Shown here: piece by piece, positions 47,291-55,459 of the stretch
How positions within the stretch are numbered: the first letter of the stretch is position 1
Layout of the letters: every line of letters begins with the position of its first letter
Assembly (NCBI GenBank): GCA_903875225.1
Contig: CAIQVJ010000035.1
Location: forward strand, 1-64,000
Direction: 5' to 3'
Length of the DNA: 64,000 nt
Source: an uncultured Pseudomonadota bacterium
GTDB lineage: Bacteria; Myxococcota_A; UBA796; SXON01
Notes under the pieces: generated by a model
Database searches by the model: none
What the model was told of the DNA's origin: nothing
The model's input: only the letters and a program-made list of their open reading frames with translations
Translations under genes and position numbers: made by a program

Positions 47291-48874
47291 CTACCCGGTG
47301 CAGGTCTGCGCGATCGTGTAGGCGACGTCGATGCTCTGGTTCCAGGTGAGCCCCGCCGCCGTCGTGAAGACGATGCTGTTGGTAGGGGCATCGTAGGTCC
47401 AGTCGTAGGAGACCCGCCCATCCACGGTCACCACGAGGGTGCCCGGATCCGGCTCGGAGCTCAAGGGGTAGGCCGAGGCCAGACCGGCGCTTTCGCGGAC
47501 GATCTCCTGCAGGTTGGCGGTCCAGCTCGTGGAGCTGGCGCAGATGGAGTAGGTCGCGCCGCCCGTAAGCTGCGCCACGTTCGCCCAGTTCGTCGCCGCC
47601 CTGGCCTCGTCGCAGCCGCTGGGCAGATCGCCCGCGATCGCGTTCACGTGTACCCGGGTGGGATCGGGCTTGAGGCTCGTGAACGATGCGACCCACGTGG
47701 ACGCGTCGCCCTCGGACTGCTCGTCCTCGTCCGAGACACCGAGCAGCGCGAGGGTGCCGGTGGATCGGACGAGCCCCTCGTTGCAGCCGCGCTCGGAGGT
47801 CGCGGTGGGGCTCGTGCCCGTGTAGAGGATGGTGAAGCCCTCCTCGGCCAGCTCACCCCCGTAGTACGTGGAGTCGAACATCGCGGAGAGCGTGGCGATC
47901 ACCTCGCTCTGCGGGGTCGACCCGGTCACGAAGTTGTGGGGGCCGTTCACGCACCCGTCGTCGTCCGTGATGACGGCGAGCTGGAAATCGGCGGTGGAGG
48001 CGACCAGCGCGTCGTACAGCGCCCGCATGTTGGAGCGGAACAGCGTGACATAGCCGCTGTCCTGCATCGACTGGGTCTTGTCGACGAAGGCGACGACGTC
48101 GAGCACGCCGTCTGGCGTGACGTAGTGATCTGCGGCGGTGGGCTCGGCTTGCGACGCTCCGAAGTAGGTGCCGCTCACGGAGGGGGTCGTGGTGCTGGAG
48201 GTGTTCACGAGCAGCGAGCCGAACACGACGTGCTGGAGCGTGGGGGTGTAGTGGATGGTGACCGGATCGCGCTGGTCGGCGCCGAGGGTCCATGGGAGCG
48301 GGGTGCTCTCCGTGACCGAGAGCTCGCCGTCGGCGCCGGTGAGCTGCACTGAATTGACGGTGATCGCGCTGCCGCCCACGTTGTGGAGGTTCACGTCCAC
48401 GCTGGCCGTGCACCCGAGGGTGACGGTCCCAAAATCGTAGGAGGAGGGTTCGAGCACGAGCCCCCCGTCGGCGGACTCGCCCACGAGCACGACCTCCGCG
48501 ATGCCGTCCGGGTCTGTCGACGCGATCTGGAAGTTGGCGCCGTAGCTTCCGGGCGTCATCGGCGTGAAGGTCAGGATCACGCCGGTGCTCTCCCCGGGCG
48601 CGAGCTGGGTGGATCCGGTGTCGGTGATCGTGAACGGTGCGGTCGGGTCGTCGACCGAGAACCCGAGGATCTGGAGCGTGGCGTCCCCCGTGTTCGAGAG
48701 GTCCAGCACCTGCGCCGACCCGCCCATGCCGGCGGGTACGGATCCGAAGTCGAGCAGATCGGCCCCCACGGTGAGCTCCGGCTGCCCTGTGGCGGTGTCG
48801 CTCCCGCCGATGGTGATCTTGGCCTCGGAACAGGCCGCGAGAGGCAGGAGGAGCGGCAGGAGGGCGATGCGCAT
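47291..48874 (-). CDS. Lipoprotein with choice-of-anchor-D domains and VWA-like domain
   Basis: 527 residues from ATG 48874, with an AAGGGAG Shine-Dalgarno. The signal peptide ends LPLAAC (Cys16). Two or three ASH/HYDIN-like beta domains (about 30-245) follow, with LDFGSVPAGMGGSAQVLDLSN and YDFGTVTLGCTASVDVNLHN. Residues 262-440 resemble a von Willebrand A domain: VVAFVDKTQSMQDSG supplies a DxTxS metal site in place of DxSxS, and LALLGVSDEDEQ may be the D-x later element. The C-terminal 80 residues are beta-rich. A surface or periplasmic adhesive protein is likely. Confidence 0.75.
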   Translation of the reverse strand: MRIALLPLLLPLAACSEAKITIGGSDTATGQPELTVGADLLDFGSVPAGMGGSAQVLDLSNTGDATLQILGFSVDDPTAPFTITDTGSTQLAPGESTGVILTFTPMTPGSYGANFQIASTDPDGIAEVVLVGESADGGLVLEPSSYDFGTVTLGCTASVDVNLHNVGGSAITVNSVQLTGADGELSVTESTPLPWTLGADQRDPVTIHYTPTLQHVVFGSLLVNTSSTTTPSVSGTYFGASQAEPTAADHYVTPDGVLDVVAFVDKTQSMQDSGYVTLFRSNMRALYDALVASTADFQLAVITDDDGCVNGPHNFVTGSTPQSEVIATLSAMFDSTYYGGELAEEGFTILYTGTSPTATSERGCNEGLVRSTGTLALLGVSDEDEQSEGDASTWVASFTSLKPDPTRVHVNAIAGDLPSGCDEARAATNWANVAQLTGGATYSICASSTSWTANLQEIVRESAGLASAYPLSSEPDPGTLVVTVDGRVSYDWTYDAPTNSIVFTTAAGLTWNQSIDVAYTIAQTCTG

Positions 48875-48987
48875 GGGGGCTCCCTTGGGCTGACGAGTTC
48901 TTGACGTACTGTGACGATATCCTGGAAATGGCACATTTGCGACACTCATGAGGGGATCCGTCCGTGCCTGTCGATTAGAAGTGGTGC

Positions 48988-49374
48988 ATGCCCGATCGTC
49001 GCGACCCCGAGGATCCCACCGAGTACGGGGCGGGAGTCCACCACGAGCCGCACCCGGAGGAGGTCCGGGAGGACCACGCCGGGCGCTTCCGCAAGCTCGG
49101 ACGCAGGCTGATCGGGCAGGAGCGCGTGTCGGCGCGTGAGGTCATGGGCGCGATGCTCGAGGGCGGCGACAAGGCCAAGACCGAGATCGTCAAGGCCGTG
49201 GCCCGCGAAGTCCGCTCCTACCTCGAGGAGTTGGGGCTCCGCGAGTTTTTGAGCGACTACTCGCTCGAGGTGCGCGCAAGCTTCAACCTACGCAAGTTGT
49301 CCGAGGCGGAGAAGGCTGGGCCCGGGGCGCTCCCCCCTGATCCGGCAGTATCCGACCGGCCCCGCCCGACCTAG
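48988..49374 (+). CDS. Conserved small helical protein of unknown function
   Basis: 128 residues from ATG 48988. A charged N-terminus (RRDPEDPTEYGAG) is followed by an amphipathic helical core (SAREVMGAMLEGGDKAKTEIVKAVAREVRSYLEEL) and LSDYSLEVRASFNLRKLSE near the end. The core (helix with VAREVRxYLEEL then LSxYSLEVxxSFN) is a pattern I associate with small phasin-like or granule-associated proteins of myxobacteria, but there is no firm name. It has no signal peptide, so it is cytosolic. It lies upstream of the CDF transporter on the same strand. Confidence 0.55.
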   Translation: MPDRRDPEDPTEYGAGVHHEPHPEEVREDHAGRFRKLGRRLIGQERVSAREVMGAMLEGGDKAKTEIVKAVAREVRSYLEELGLREFLSDYSLEVRASFNLRKLSEAEKAGPGALPPDPAVSDRPRPT

Positions 49375-49451
49375 TCACCCCGCTCGTCCAGTTGGGTCTG
49401 GAACTCCCTGTACCGAGCCGATACGCTCGCAACCACCCCCGGCACCCCGCA

Positions 49452-50357
49452 GTGAGCACCGAGTCCAACGGCCAGATCCTCCAGTCCCTCGCGGGAAACA
49501 CGTTCATCGCCTGCATCAAGGGGGTGGCGGCGTTCATGACCGGTTCGGGCTCGATGGCTGCCGAGACCGTGCACAGCTTCGCCGACTGCGGGAACCAGGT
49601 GCTCCTGCTGCTTGGCGTGCGACAGACCCAGCGACCGGCAGACCGCCTGCACCCCATGGGGTACGGCCGCGCGCTCTACTTCTGGTCGTTCATGGTCGCG
49701 ATGCTGCTGTTCTCAGGTGGCGGCGTGTTCTCGATGTACGAGGGCCTGCACAAGATCGTGAACCCCGAACCGCTGGAGCACGTGGGGATCGGCGTCGGGA
49801 TCCTCGCCGTCTCGCTGCTGATCGAGGGCGGGTCGACGCTCTCCAACGTGCGGGAGATGAACCGGCGGCGCGGCGGCAAGCCGTTCCTGCAGTACCTGCG
49901 GGACACGAAGGACTCCGACCTGATCGTGGTTTTCGGGGAGAACTCCGCCGCCTCGTTGGGTCTCGTGTTGGCGGGCGCGGCCATGCTCATCGCGGCCTAC
50001 ACCGGAGATCCCCGCTGGGATGGTGGGGGCAGCGTGGCGATCGGCCTGGTGCTCGTGGGCGTGGCCGTGTTCCTCGCCCGCGAGGTGCAGTCGCTCCTCG
50101 TGGGAGAGAGCGCCGACGAGGAGATCATGGAGGTCGTGCGCAGGGCCGCCACGGAACACCCCCACATCCTCGAAATCCTGAACCTCGTGACGATCCAGCA
50201 GGGACCGAACGAGGTGATGGTGGCCGTGAAGGTGCACATCACCCCCACGCTCACGGTGCGCGAGGCGTGCGACGTCATCAACACGTTCGAGCAGACGGTA
50301 CGGACGCAGTGTCCCGAGGTCGAGTGGCTCTTCGTGGAGCCGGACATGCCCAAGTAG
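49452..50357 (+). CDS. Cation diffusion facilitator family transporter
   Basis: 301 residues from GTG 49452 (MSTESNGQILQSLAGN). The CDF signature is AETVHSFADCGNQVLLLLG in helix 2, with His and Asp in the metal site (HSxxD). Then come HPMGYGRALYFWSF, a cytoplasmic loop and six helices in total. The C-terminal ferredoxin-like domain includes ILEILNLVTIQQGPNEVMVAVKVH and ends EPDMPK. It exports Zn2+ or related divalent metals in exchange for protons. The metal cannot be fixed from the sequence. It is convergent with the 50364-50879 gene (6 bases between stops). Confidence 0.88.
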   Translation: MSTESNGQILQSLAGNTFIACIKGVAAFMTGSGSMAAETVHSFADCGNQVLLLLGVRQTQRPADRLHPMGYGRALYFWSFMVAMLLFSGGGVFSMYEGLHKIVNPEPLEHVGIGVGILAVSLLIEGGSTLSNVREMNRRRGGKPFLQYLRDTKDSDLIVVFGENSAASLGLVLAGAAMLIAAYTGDPRWDGGGSVAIGLVLVGVAVFLAREVQSLLVGESADEEIMEVVRRAATEHPHILEILNLVTIQQGPNEVMVAVKVHITPTLTVREACDVINTFEQTVRTQCPEVEWLFVEPDMPK

Positions 50358-50363
50358 GCGGAG

Positions 50364-50879
50364 CTACACCGGGACGTCGGCCAGGTAGCACCCCGTCACC
50401 GCCTGCCGTGCGATGAGCACGACGGGCGCCAGGTCCGTGCCTCCGAGGATGGGAAGCTGGACGACCTCGGCATCGGACACCGCGAAGAACGCCGCGCCGT
50501 CTGTGGTGAGCCGTGCCAGCAACGCGACGGGGTCCATCCTCGCCGAGAGGTGGAGGTGCCCCATGACCTCGGAGCCAGCGACGGTGATGAACACCGGGAA
50601 GGCCTGCTTGCGCTGCATGTAGGTGCGGCGCTTGTCCGGGGCCTCGTGGCGCTCCTCCAGCGAGGCGATCAGCGTGACCGCCAGCTTCGGGATCACCATC
50701 CGCGGGAGCATCGTCAGCGCCTGCGAGAGGTCCGGCTCGGTGTGCACACGGGCCTCCGTGAGCGAGAAGAACTCGCTGGCCCGGTCGTTGGCGACCTCGT
50801 TCAGTCGGCGGTTCTCGGTGTTGAGCAGACCGACGATCCAGTGGGTGCCGGCGTACACCGCTACGCGTGTGGACGACAT
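50364..50879 (-). CDS. Conserved hypothetical protein (DUF6812-like)
   Basis: 171 residues from ATG 50879, with GCAGGAG eight bases upstream and a TTGACG-N17-GACGGT promoter. It is cytosolic and soluble. The opening RVAVYAGTHWIVGLLNTENRRLNEVANDRASEFFSLTEARVH reads like a small beta domain with a strand-turn-strand (R.SD-LN) pattern that I associate with DUF6812. A second related segment (QAFPVFITVAGSEVMGHLHLSARMDPVALLARL...FFAVSDAEVV) suggests an internal duplication. No catalytic motif. Confidence 0.5.
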   Translation of the reverse strand: MSSTRVAVYAGTHWIVGLLNTENRRLNEVANDRASEFFSLTEARVHTEPDLSQALTMLPRMVIPKLAVTLIASLEERHEAPDKRRTYMQRKQAFPVFITVAGSEVMGHLHLSARMDPVALLARLTTDGAAFFAVSDAEVVQLPILGGTDLAPVVLIARQAVTGCYLADVPV

Positions 50880-50897
50880 TGCGCAAACTCCTGCGGC

Positions 50898-50926
50898 ACC
50901 GTCCCCTTTCAGGGGCGCGGCGTCAA
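50898..50926 (-). promoter_or_regulatory. Promoter of the DUF6812-like gene
   Basis: Read on the minus strand: TTGACG (50926-50921), a 17-base spacer, GACGGT (50903-50898). The start codon at 50879 lies about 18 bases after the -10 box with a GCAGGAG Shine-Dalgarno in between. Confidence 0.55.
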
Positions 50927-51018
50927 GGGCGGGGTGGAGAGGCTTGCCTCGATCGCGGGCGAGAGCGTATTCCAGAGCCCATTCGCGAGCGAGGTCCTTG
51001 CTGCGCAGCGCTGTCGCC

Positions 51019-51912
51019 CTACGGCGCGTACTCGGTCAGAACCTTGCTGAACACCTGGGTGTAGTCGCCGTTGACGACCTCGAGGTTGAAGTCCGGGTCG
51101 ATCAGATCCACGCAGGGGAAGCCTCGCACCTTCATGTAGGTCTCCATCGTGCCGTCGGTGTCCACGAGGACCGGGATCTGGTCGTTGGGGAAGTCAGCCG
51201 CCCACTTGGAGGCATCACGCGCTGCCGGCGTTCCGCCCGACTTGTCCTCGGTCAGGATGGTCACCCAGTAGACGTCGCCATTGGCCACGAGCTGCGGGAT
51301 GACATCGTACCAATCCTGGCCGGACATGCTGTCTTCCCAGTTGTACCCCTCGGCGGTCTCGGTCGCAGCTTCCGACATGTCCTGGCCGAGCCACGCCGCC
51401 ATCTCGCGACACCAGCCGCACCACACGGTGGAGACGTCGATGATCACGGGCTTTCCCTGGTTGGCGAAGTCGTAGAGATCCACGGTCTCGCCGAATTGGT
51501 CGACGAACTGGACCCGGGCCATCGGGTTGCCCTTTGCCACCTTGTCCGCCGTGCCCGGGTCGGTCATGCTCTCCTTGTCCGCATTGTAGGGCCAGCCGCC
51601 GGTATAGATCACGCTGCTGCCGTCGGTCGGATCCACGCCCGCGGAGACCTCGTCGCTGTCGGTGTAGCCGTCGCCGTCGGTGTCCGTGAGGGTGCCGTCC
51701 GTGCCGAGGTCGAACTCGTCCTTGTCCGAGAGGCCGTCGCCATCGGTGTCCGCCACGGCGGGGTCGGTGCCGAAGGTGCTCTCGTCGGAGTCCGTCAGGC
51801 CGTCGCCGTCCGAGTCCTTGTCGGCATTCTTGTTTCCATTTCCATTTCCATTGCCGCCAGAGCAGCCGACCAGGAGGAGGGGGAGCGAAGCGAAGAGGAG
51901 GAAGGAACGCAC
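51019..51912 (-). CDS. Lipoprotein with TSP3-like calcium repeats and thioredoxin-like domain
   Basis: 297 residues from GTG 51912, which gives a clean lipoprotein signal (RSFLLFASLPLLLVGC, Cys17); an upstream ATG would ruin it. A GNGNGNGNK spacer and about three DTDGDGLxDxDE repeats (33-97) follow, as in calcium-binding thrombospondin type 3. Residues 130-297 form a thioredoxin fold: VIIDVSTVWCGWCREMAAW with the active-site C165-GW-C168, then IPVLVDTDGTMETYMKVRGFPCVDLID (cis-Pro region). It is probably a periplasmic, outer-membrane-tethered disulfide exchange protein. Confidence 0.82.
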   Translation of the reverse strand: MRSFLLFASLPLLLVGCSGGNGNGNGNKNADKDSDGDGLTDSDESTFGTDPAVADTDGDGLSDKDEFDLGTDGTLTDTDGDGYTDSDEVSAGVDPTDGSSVIYTGGWPYNADKESMTDPGTADKVAKGNPMARVQFVDQFGETVDLYDFANQGKPVIIDVSTVWCGWCREMAAWLGQDMSEAATETAEGYNWEDSMSGQDWYDVIPQLVANGDVYWVTILTEDKSGGTPAARDASKWAADFPNDQIPVLVDTDGTMETYMKVRGFPCVDLIDPDFNLEVVNGDYTQVFSKVLTEYAP

Positions 51913-52087
51913 GGGCACCTCTGGGGCGGGGAGTGGTTGCGCCGGACGACCGGCGCGCGGAGACGCGTGCAATCTTGTCACGGTCTGTACGAAACCGCTA
52001 CCCATCCCCCCCCATTGTCGGACCGAATCTCACGTCATTACAGGATTCTGACGTATGCAGTCGAAACCGCTGCACCTGTTCCTCGGG

Positions 52088-52093
52088 TATGAT
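52088..52093 (+). promoter_or_regulatory. -10 box of cotH-like gene, probable leaderless start
   Basis: TATGAT at 52088-52093 is close to consensus and is preceded by GG at -15/-16 (an extended -10 element is possible). The ATG is at 52099, only 5 bases after it, so the mRNA would start at or inside the first codon. I see no clear -35 box at 17 bases. Confidence 0.4.
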
Positions 52094-52098
52094 CGGGT

Positions 52099-53391
52099 AT
52101 GCGCCCTGGATACGCCCCGCTGGTCTGCCTCCTGGCCGTTGGTTGTGGCACCGCCGCCCTGGAGGTCACCCCGCCCGATGGGAAGCAGCCCGTGGATACG
52201 TCGATCCCCAGCGTCCCCCCCGGGGACTCGCGCGGAGACTCCGCTGACACCGGGGAGACGGGGGACACGGGTGGTGTCGACGACGCCACCTGGCAGACCG
52301 GTTTCTTCTCCGATGCCGTGGTGCACGAGGTCGCCATCACGCTCAGCGACGCCTCGTGGAGCGCGCTGGTCGCGGATCCCTACGAGTTCACGGTGGGCGA
52401 CGTGTCGTTCGACGGGGAGAGCGTCTCCGGCAGCGGGGTCCGGCTGCGTGGAAAGGTCGGTTCCTTCCGCCCGATCGACCAGAAGCCGAAGTTCAAGTTC
52501 GACTTCGGCGAGTTCATCGACGGCCAGGACCTGCACGGGCTCAAGGCCATCGCGCTGAACAACGAGGTCGTCGATTGCTCCTACCTGAAGGAGCCCGTGG
52601 CCTACCGCATCTTCCGTGACGCGGGGATCCCCGCCCCCCGCACGAGCTTCGCCCACGTACGGGTGAACGGCGAGGACTACGGCCTGTACGTGGTGATCGA
52701 GGTCCCCGACAGCCGCTTCCTCTCGGATCGCCTGCCCGGTGACGACTCGGGGCAGCTCTACGACGGGAAGTACGTCTACTACGACGACGGCACCTACACG
52801 ATGCTCGACTTCGCCAACCAGGTGGACGACCTGTTCCAGCTCGAGGAAGGTGTCCCGGACGGAAACGCCGAGATCGTCACGGTCTCGAACCGGATCCTGG
52901 CGACCCCCCCTGGCTTCCAGTCCGCCATGTCCGACCTCGTCGACTGGGACGAGCTGCACACCGTGTTCGCGGTGGAGCAGTGGATCGGGCACGTGGACGG
53001 GTATGCGATGGACCGGAACAACTACCGGGCCTACTTCCGCCCCTCCGATCAGAAGATGATCCTCATCCCCTGGGACTTCGACTACGCCTTCATCGAGGAC
53101 TACCAGTGGGGCATGAGCTGGTCGAGGCCGGCGGGGGCGATCGCGCACTATTGCTGGGTCGACGCCGACTGCTACGCGAGCCAGACCGCTTCGATGTCCG
53201 CGCTGCTCGGGCTGGTCGACACCGACTCCGTCCTCGCCGACTACGACGCGATGGCCGAGCTCACGCACGATCTGGCGAAGGACGACCCCAGGCGGGAGTG
53301 CGCCGCGCCCTCGGTACGTCAGGAGCGCGCGAGTGTGCGGTCGTGGATCGAGGGGCGGACGGCTGCGATGCAGGGCCTCTGGGGCCTGTGA
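52099..53391 (+). CDS. CotH kinase family lipoprotein
   Basis: 430 residues from ATG 52099. The signal ends LLAVGC (Cys16), then a Thr/Asp-rich linker with DTGETGDTG. The CotH fold (about 90-400) is shown by VRLRGKVGSFRPIDQKPKF, LHGLKAIALNNEVVDCSYLKEPVAYRIFRDAGIPAP, VRVNGEDYGLYVVIEVPD, DELHTVFAVEQWIGHVDGYAMDRNNYR and ILIPWDFDYAFIE. Spore CotH phosphorylates other proteins, and the DFD motif corresponds to its metal site. In this cell it would act outside the cytoplasm. The gene has a leaderless-type promoter. A biotin carboxylase gene follows. Confidence 0.85.
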   Translation: MRPGYAPLVCLLAVGCGTAALEVTPPDGKQPVDTSIPSVPPGDSRGDSADTGETGDTGGVDDATWQTGFFSDAVVHEVAITLSDASWSALVADPYEFTVGDVSFDGESVSGSGVRLRGKVGSFRPIDQKPKFKFDFGEFIDGQDLHGLKAIALNNEVVDCSYLKEPVAYRIFRDAGIPAPRTSFAHVRVNGEDYGLYVVIEVPDSRFLSDRLPGDDSGQLYDGKYVYYDDGTYTMLDFANQVDDLFQLEEGVPDGNAEIVTVSNRILATPPGFQSAMSDLVDWDELHTVFAVEQWIGHVDGYAMDRNNYRAYFRPSDQKMILIPWDFDYAFIEDYQWGMSWSRPAGAIAHYCWVDADCYASQTASMSALLGLVDTDSVLADYDAMAELTHDLAKDDPRRECAAPSVRQERASVRSWIEGRTAAMQGLWGL

Positions 53392-53423
53392 ACCGGGGGG
53401 GCCCCGGGTTACGCCCCGGGCCG

Positions 53424-54944
53424 ATGTCGCCCCCCACTCTTTCCCCATCCCGACTGAAAAAGGTGCTCGTCGCCAACCGCGGGGAGATCGCGGTGCGGGT
53501 CATTCGAGCCTGCCATGAGCTCGACATCCCCACCGTCGCCGTCTACTCGGAGGCGGACCGCGCCGCGCTGCACGTGCGGAACGCCGGCGAGGCCGTCTGC
53601 ATCGGGCCAGCACCCTCGTCGGAGAGCTACCTGCGGGGTGAGCGCATCATCGAGGCTGCCCTGAAGACCGGCGCCACGGCGATCCATCCCGGCTACGGGT
53701 TTCTTTCCGAGAACGCTGCGTTTGCGCGGATGGTCGTGGAAGCCGGGCTCGTGTGGATCGGACCGCCTGCGTCGGCGATCGAGGCGATGGGGTCGAAGAC
53801 CGGCGCCCGGCAGCGCATGGTGGCGGCGGGCGTGCCCGTGGTGCCCGGGACGACGCACGCGATCGACACGGAAGAGGAGGCGTTGGCCATCGCCGAGAAG
53901 ATCGGGTTCCCGGTGATGCTCAAGGCTGCCGGCGGCGGCGGTGGAAAGGGGATTCGCCGGGTGGACCTGCGAGGGGAGTTCGCGAGTGCGTGGCGCTCCA
54001 CCAAGAGCGAAGCGCTGCGTTCGTTCAAGAACGATGCTGTGTACCTGGAGAAGTTCGTCGCGAACCCAAAGCACGTGGAGATCCAGGTGCTCGCCGACCA
54101 GCACGGCACCTGCGTGCACCTCTTCGAGCGGGACTGTTCGGTGCAGCGCCGGAACCAGAAGGTCGTGGAAGAGACGCCCTGCGTGGTGCTCCCGGCCGCC
54201 ACGCGGCAGGCGATGGCGCGGGTCGCGGTCCAGGCCGCTGCGGCCGTGGACTACGTCGGTGCAGGCACCATCGAGTTCCTCTACAGCCAGGCGTCGGGCG
54301 AGTTCTACTTCCTGGAGATGAACACGCGGCTGCAGGTCGAGCACCCGGTCACCGAGATGGTCACGGGCGTCGACCTGGTACGCGCGCAGCTACGCATCGC
54401 CGCAGGGGAGCCGCTGTGGTTCACGCAGGAGGATCTCCGCCAGTCCGGACACGCGATCGAGGTCCGGATCTACGCCGAGGATCCCTCGAACAACTTTGCA
54501 CCTGCGCCCGGCCGTATCGGCGGGCTGCGCGAGCCCGGCGGCCCCTGGGTGCGCGTGGACTCGGGCGTCTACGCCGGCTACGAGGTGCCGATCCACTACG
54601 ATCCGATGGTCGCCAAGCTGATCTGCTGGGGCAGCGACCGCGAGGAGGCCACGACCAGGCTCCTCCGGGCCCTGCGCGAATACCGGGTGCGCGGAATCCA
54701 CACCTCGGTTGCATTCCTGAGCGCGATCCTCCGGGATCCCGAGTTCAGGCGCGGCGACTACTCCACCGGGTTCCTGACCCCCGAGCGGCTCGCCCACCTC
54801 ACCCAGGCGGGGCGCAACGACAGGATCGCGACCATCGCGGCGACGCTCGCGCGCTTCGAGGGGGACACCCGCCCTGCACGGGCAGTCACGACCCCGGATG
54901 CAAGTGCGTGGAAGCTCGCAGCACGCCCTGGAGGTGCCCGATGA
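53424..54944 (+). CDS. accC: Biotin carboxylase subunit (acetyl/propionyl-CoA carboxylase)
   Basis: 506 residues from ATG 53424. The family start is KKVLVANRGEIAVRVIRACHELDIPTVAVYSEAD. The ATP-grasp domain has VMLKAAGGGGGKGIRRV and ERDCSVQRRNQKVVEETP, and the catalytic segment EFYFLEMNTRLQVEHPVTEMVTG. It carboxylates the biotin carrier using bicarbonate and ATP. The downstream coupled genes are a biotin carrier and a methylmalonyl-CoA mutase, so propionyl-CoA carboxylation is the favoured role over acetyl-CoA. A GC hairpin (about 53399-53423) lies just before the start. No carboxyltransferase gene is present here. Confidence 0.93.
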   Translation: MSPPTLSPSRLKKVLVANRGEIAVRVIRACHELDIPTVAVYSEADRAALHVRNAGEAVCIGPAPSSESYLRGERIIEAALKTGATAIHPGYGFLSENAAFARMVVEAGLVWIGPPASAIEAMGSKTGARQRMVAAGVPVVPGTTHAIDTEEEALAIAEKIGFPVMLKAAGGGGGKGIRRVDLRGEFASAWRSTKSEALRSFKNDAVYLEKFVANPKHVEIQVLADQHGTCVHLFERDCSVQRRNQKVVEETPCVVLPAATRQAMARVAVQAAAAVDYVGAGTIEFLYSQASGEFYFLEMNTRLQVEHPVTEMVTGVDLVRAQLRIAAGEPLWFTQEDLRQSGHAIEVRIYAEDPSNNFAPAPGRIGGLREPGGPWVRVDSGVYAGYEVPIHYDPMVAKLICWGSDREEATTRLLRALREYRVRGIHTSVAFLSAILRDPEFRRGDYSTGFLTPERLAHLTQAGRNDRIATIAATLARFEGDTRPARAVTTPDASAWKLAARPGGAR

Positions 54945-55459
54945 AGTACGAGGTGACGATCCGGGAGACGACGCGCGTGGTGACGATCGAGCCGGAGGGC
55001 GCCTGCTACCGGCTCACGTGGACGGAGACCGACCTCGATGGTGAGGAGTCGGTGGAGTCGCACCTCGTCGATCTGCTGCGCCCCTCGCCGGAGGCGTTCC
55101 ACATGCTCATCGACGACGGGAGCTGGGAGGCCGGCTGTGTGCCCTCGGCCGATGGCTACCTGGTGGACGTGGTCGGCGTGACGACCTCCGTGGCTGTCGT
55201 GGACCCGCGGCGGAAGGCGCTACGGCTGGGGGCAGCCAACGCCGGCGGGCTGCTGTCGACGCAGATGCCGGGTCGCGTGGTGCGGCTCCTTGTGGCGCTC
55301 GGAGACGCGGTGAAGAAGGGCCAGCCCCTGGTCGTCGTGGAGGCCATGAAGATGGAGAACGAGCTCAAGAGTCCGATCGACGGGAAGGTCGCCGAGATCT
55401 GCGTCGCCGAGGGAACGACGGTCGAGAGCGGCGCGCGGCTCCTGCGGGTGGACCCGTGA
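54941..55459 (+). CDS. Biotin carboxyl carrier protein
   Basis: 172 residues from ATG 54941, overlapping the accC stop (ATGA). The C-terminal biotinyl domain (about 95-172) contains [15 protein letters not shown], with the biotinylated lysine in EAMKM, and has a [22 protein letters not shown] strand-loop before it. The N-terminal 95 residues are a separate beta domain, not a simple Pro/Ala linker. It shuttles carboxybiotin between the carboxylase (upstream) and an acyl-CoA carboxyltransferase not seen in this window. Confidence 0.88.
   Translation: MKYEVTIRETTRVVTIEPEGACYRLTWTETDLDGEESVESHLVDLLRPSPEAFHMLIDDGSWEAGCVPSADGYLVDVVGVTTSVAVVDPRRKALRLGAANAGGLLSTQMPGRVVRLLVALGDAVKKGQPLVVVEAMKMENELKSPIDGKVAEICVAEGTTVESGARLLRVDP

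Noticed and set aside
53399-53423. Intrinsic terminator between the cotH-like gene and accC
   Set aside because: The GGCCC/GGGCC hairpin has a mismatch and no T-run, so I did not list it as a terminator.
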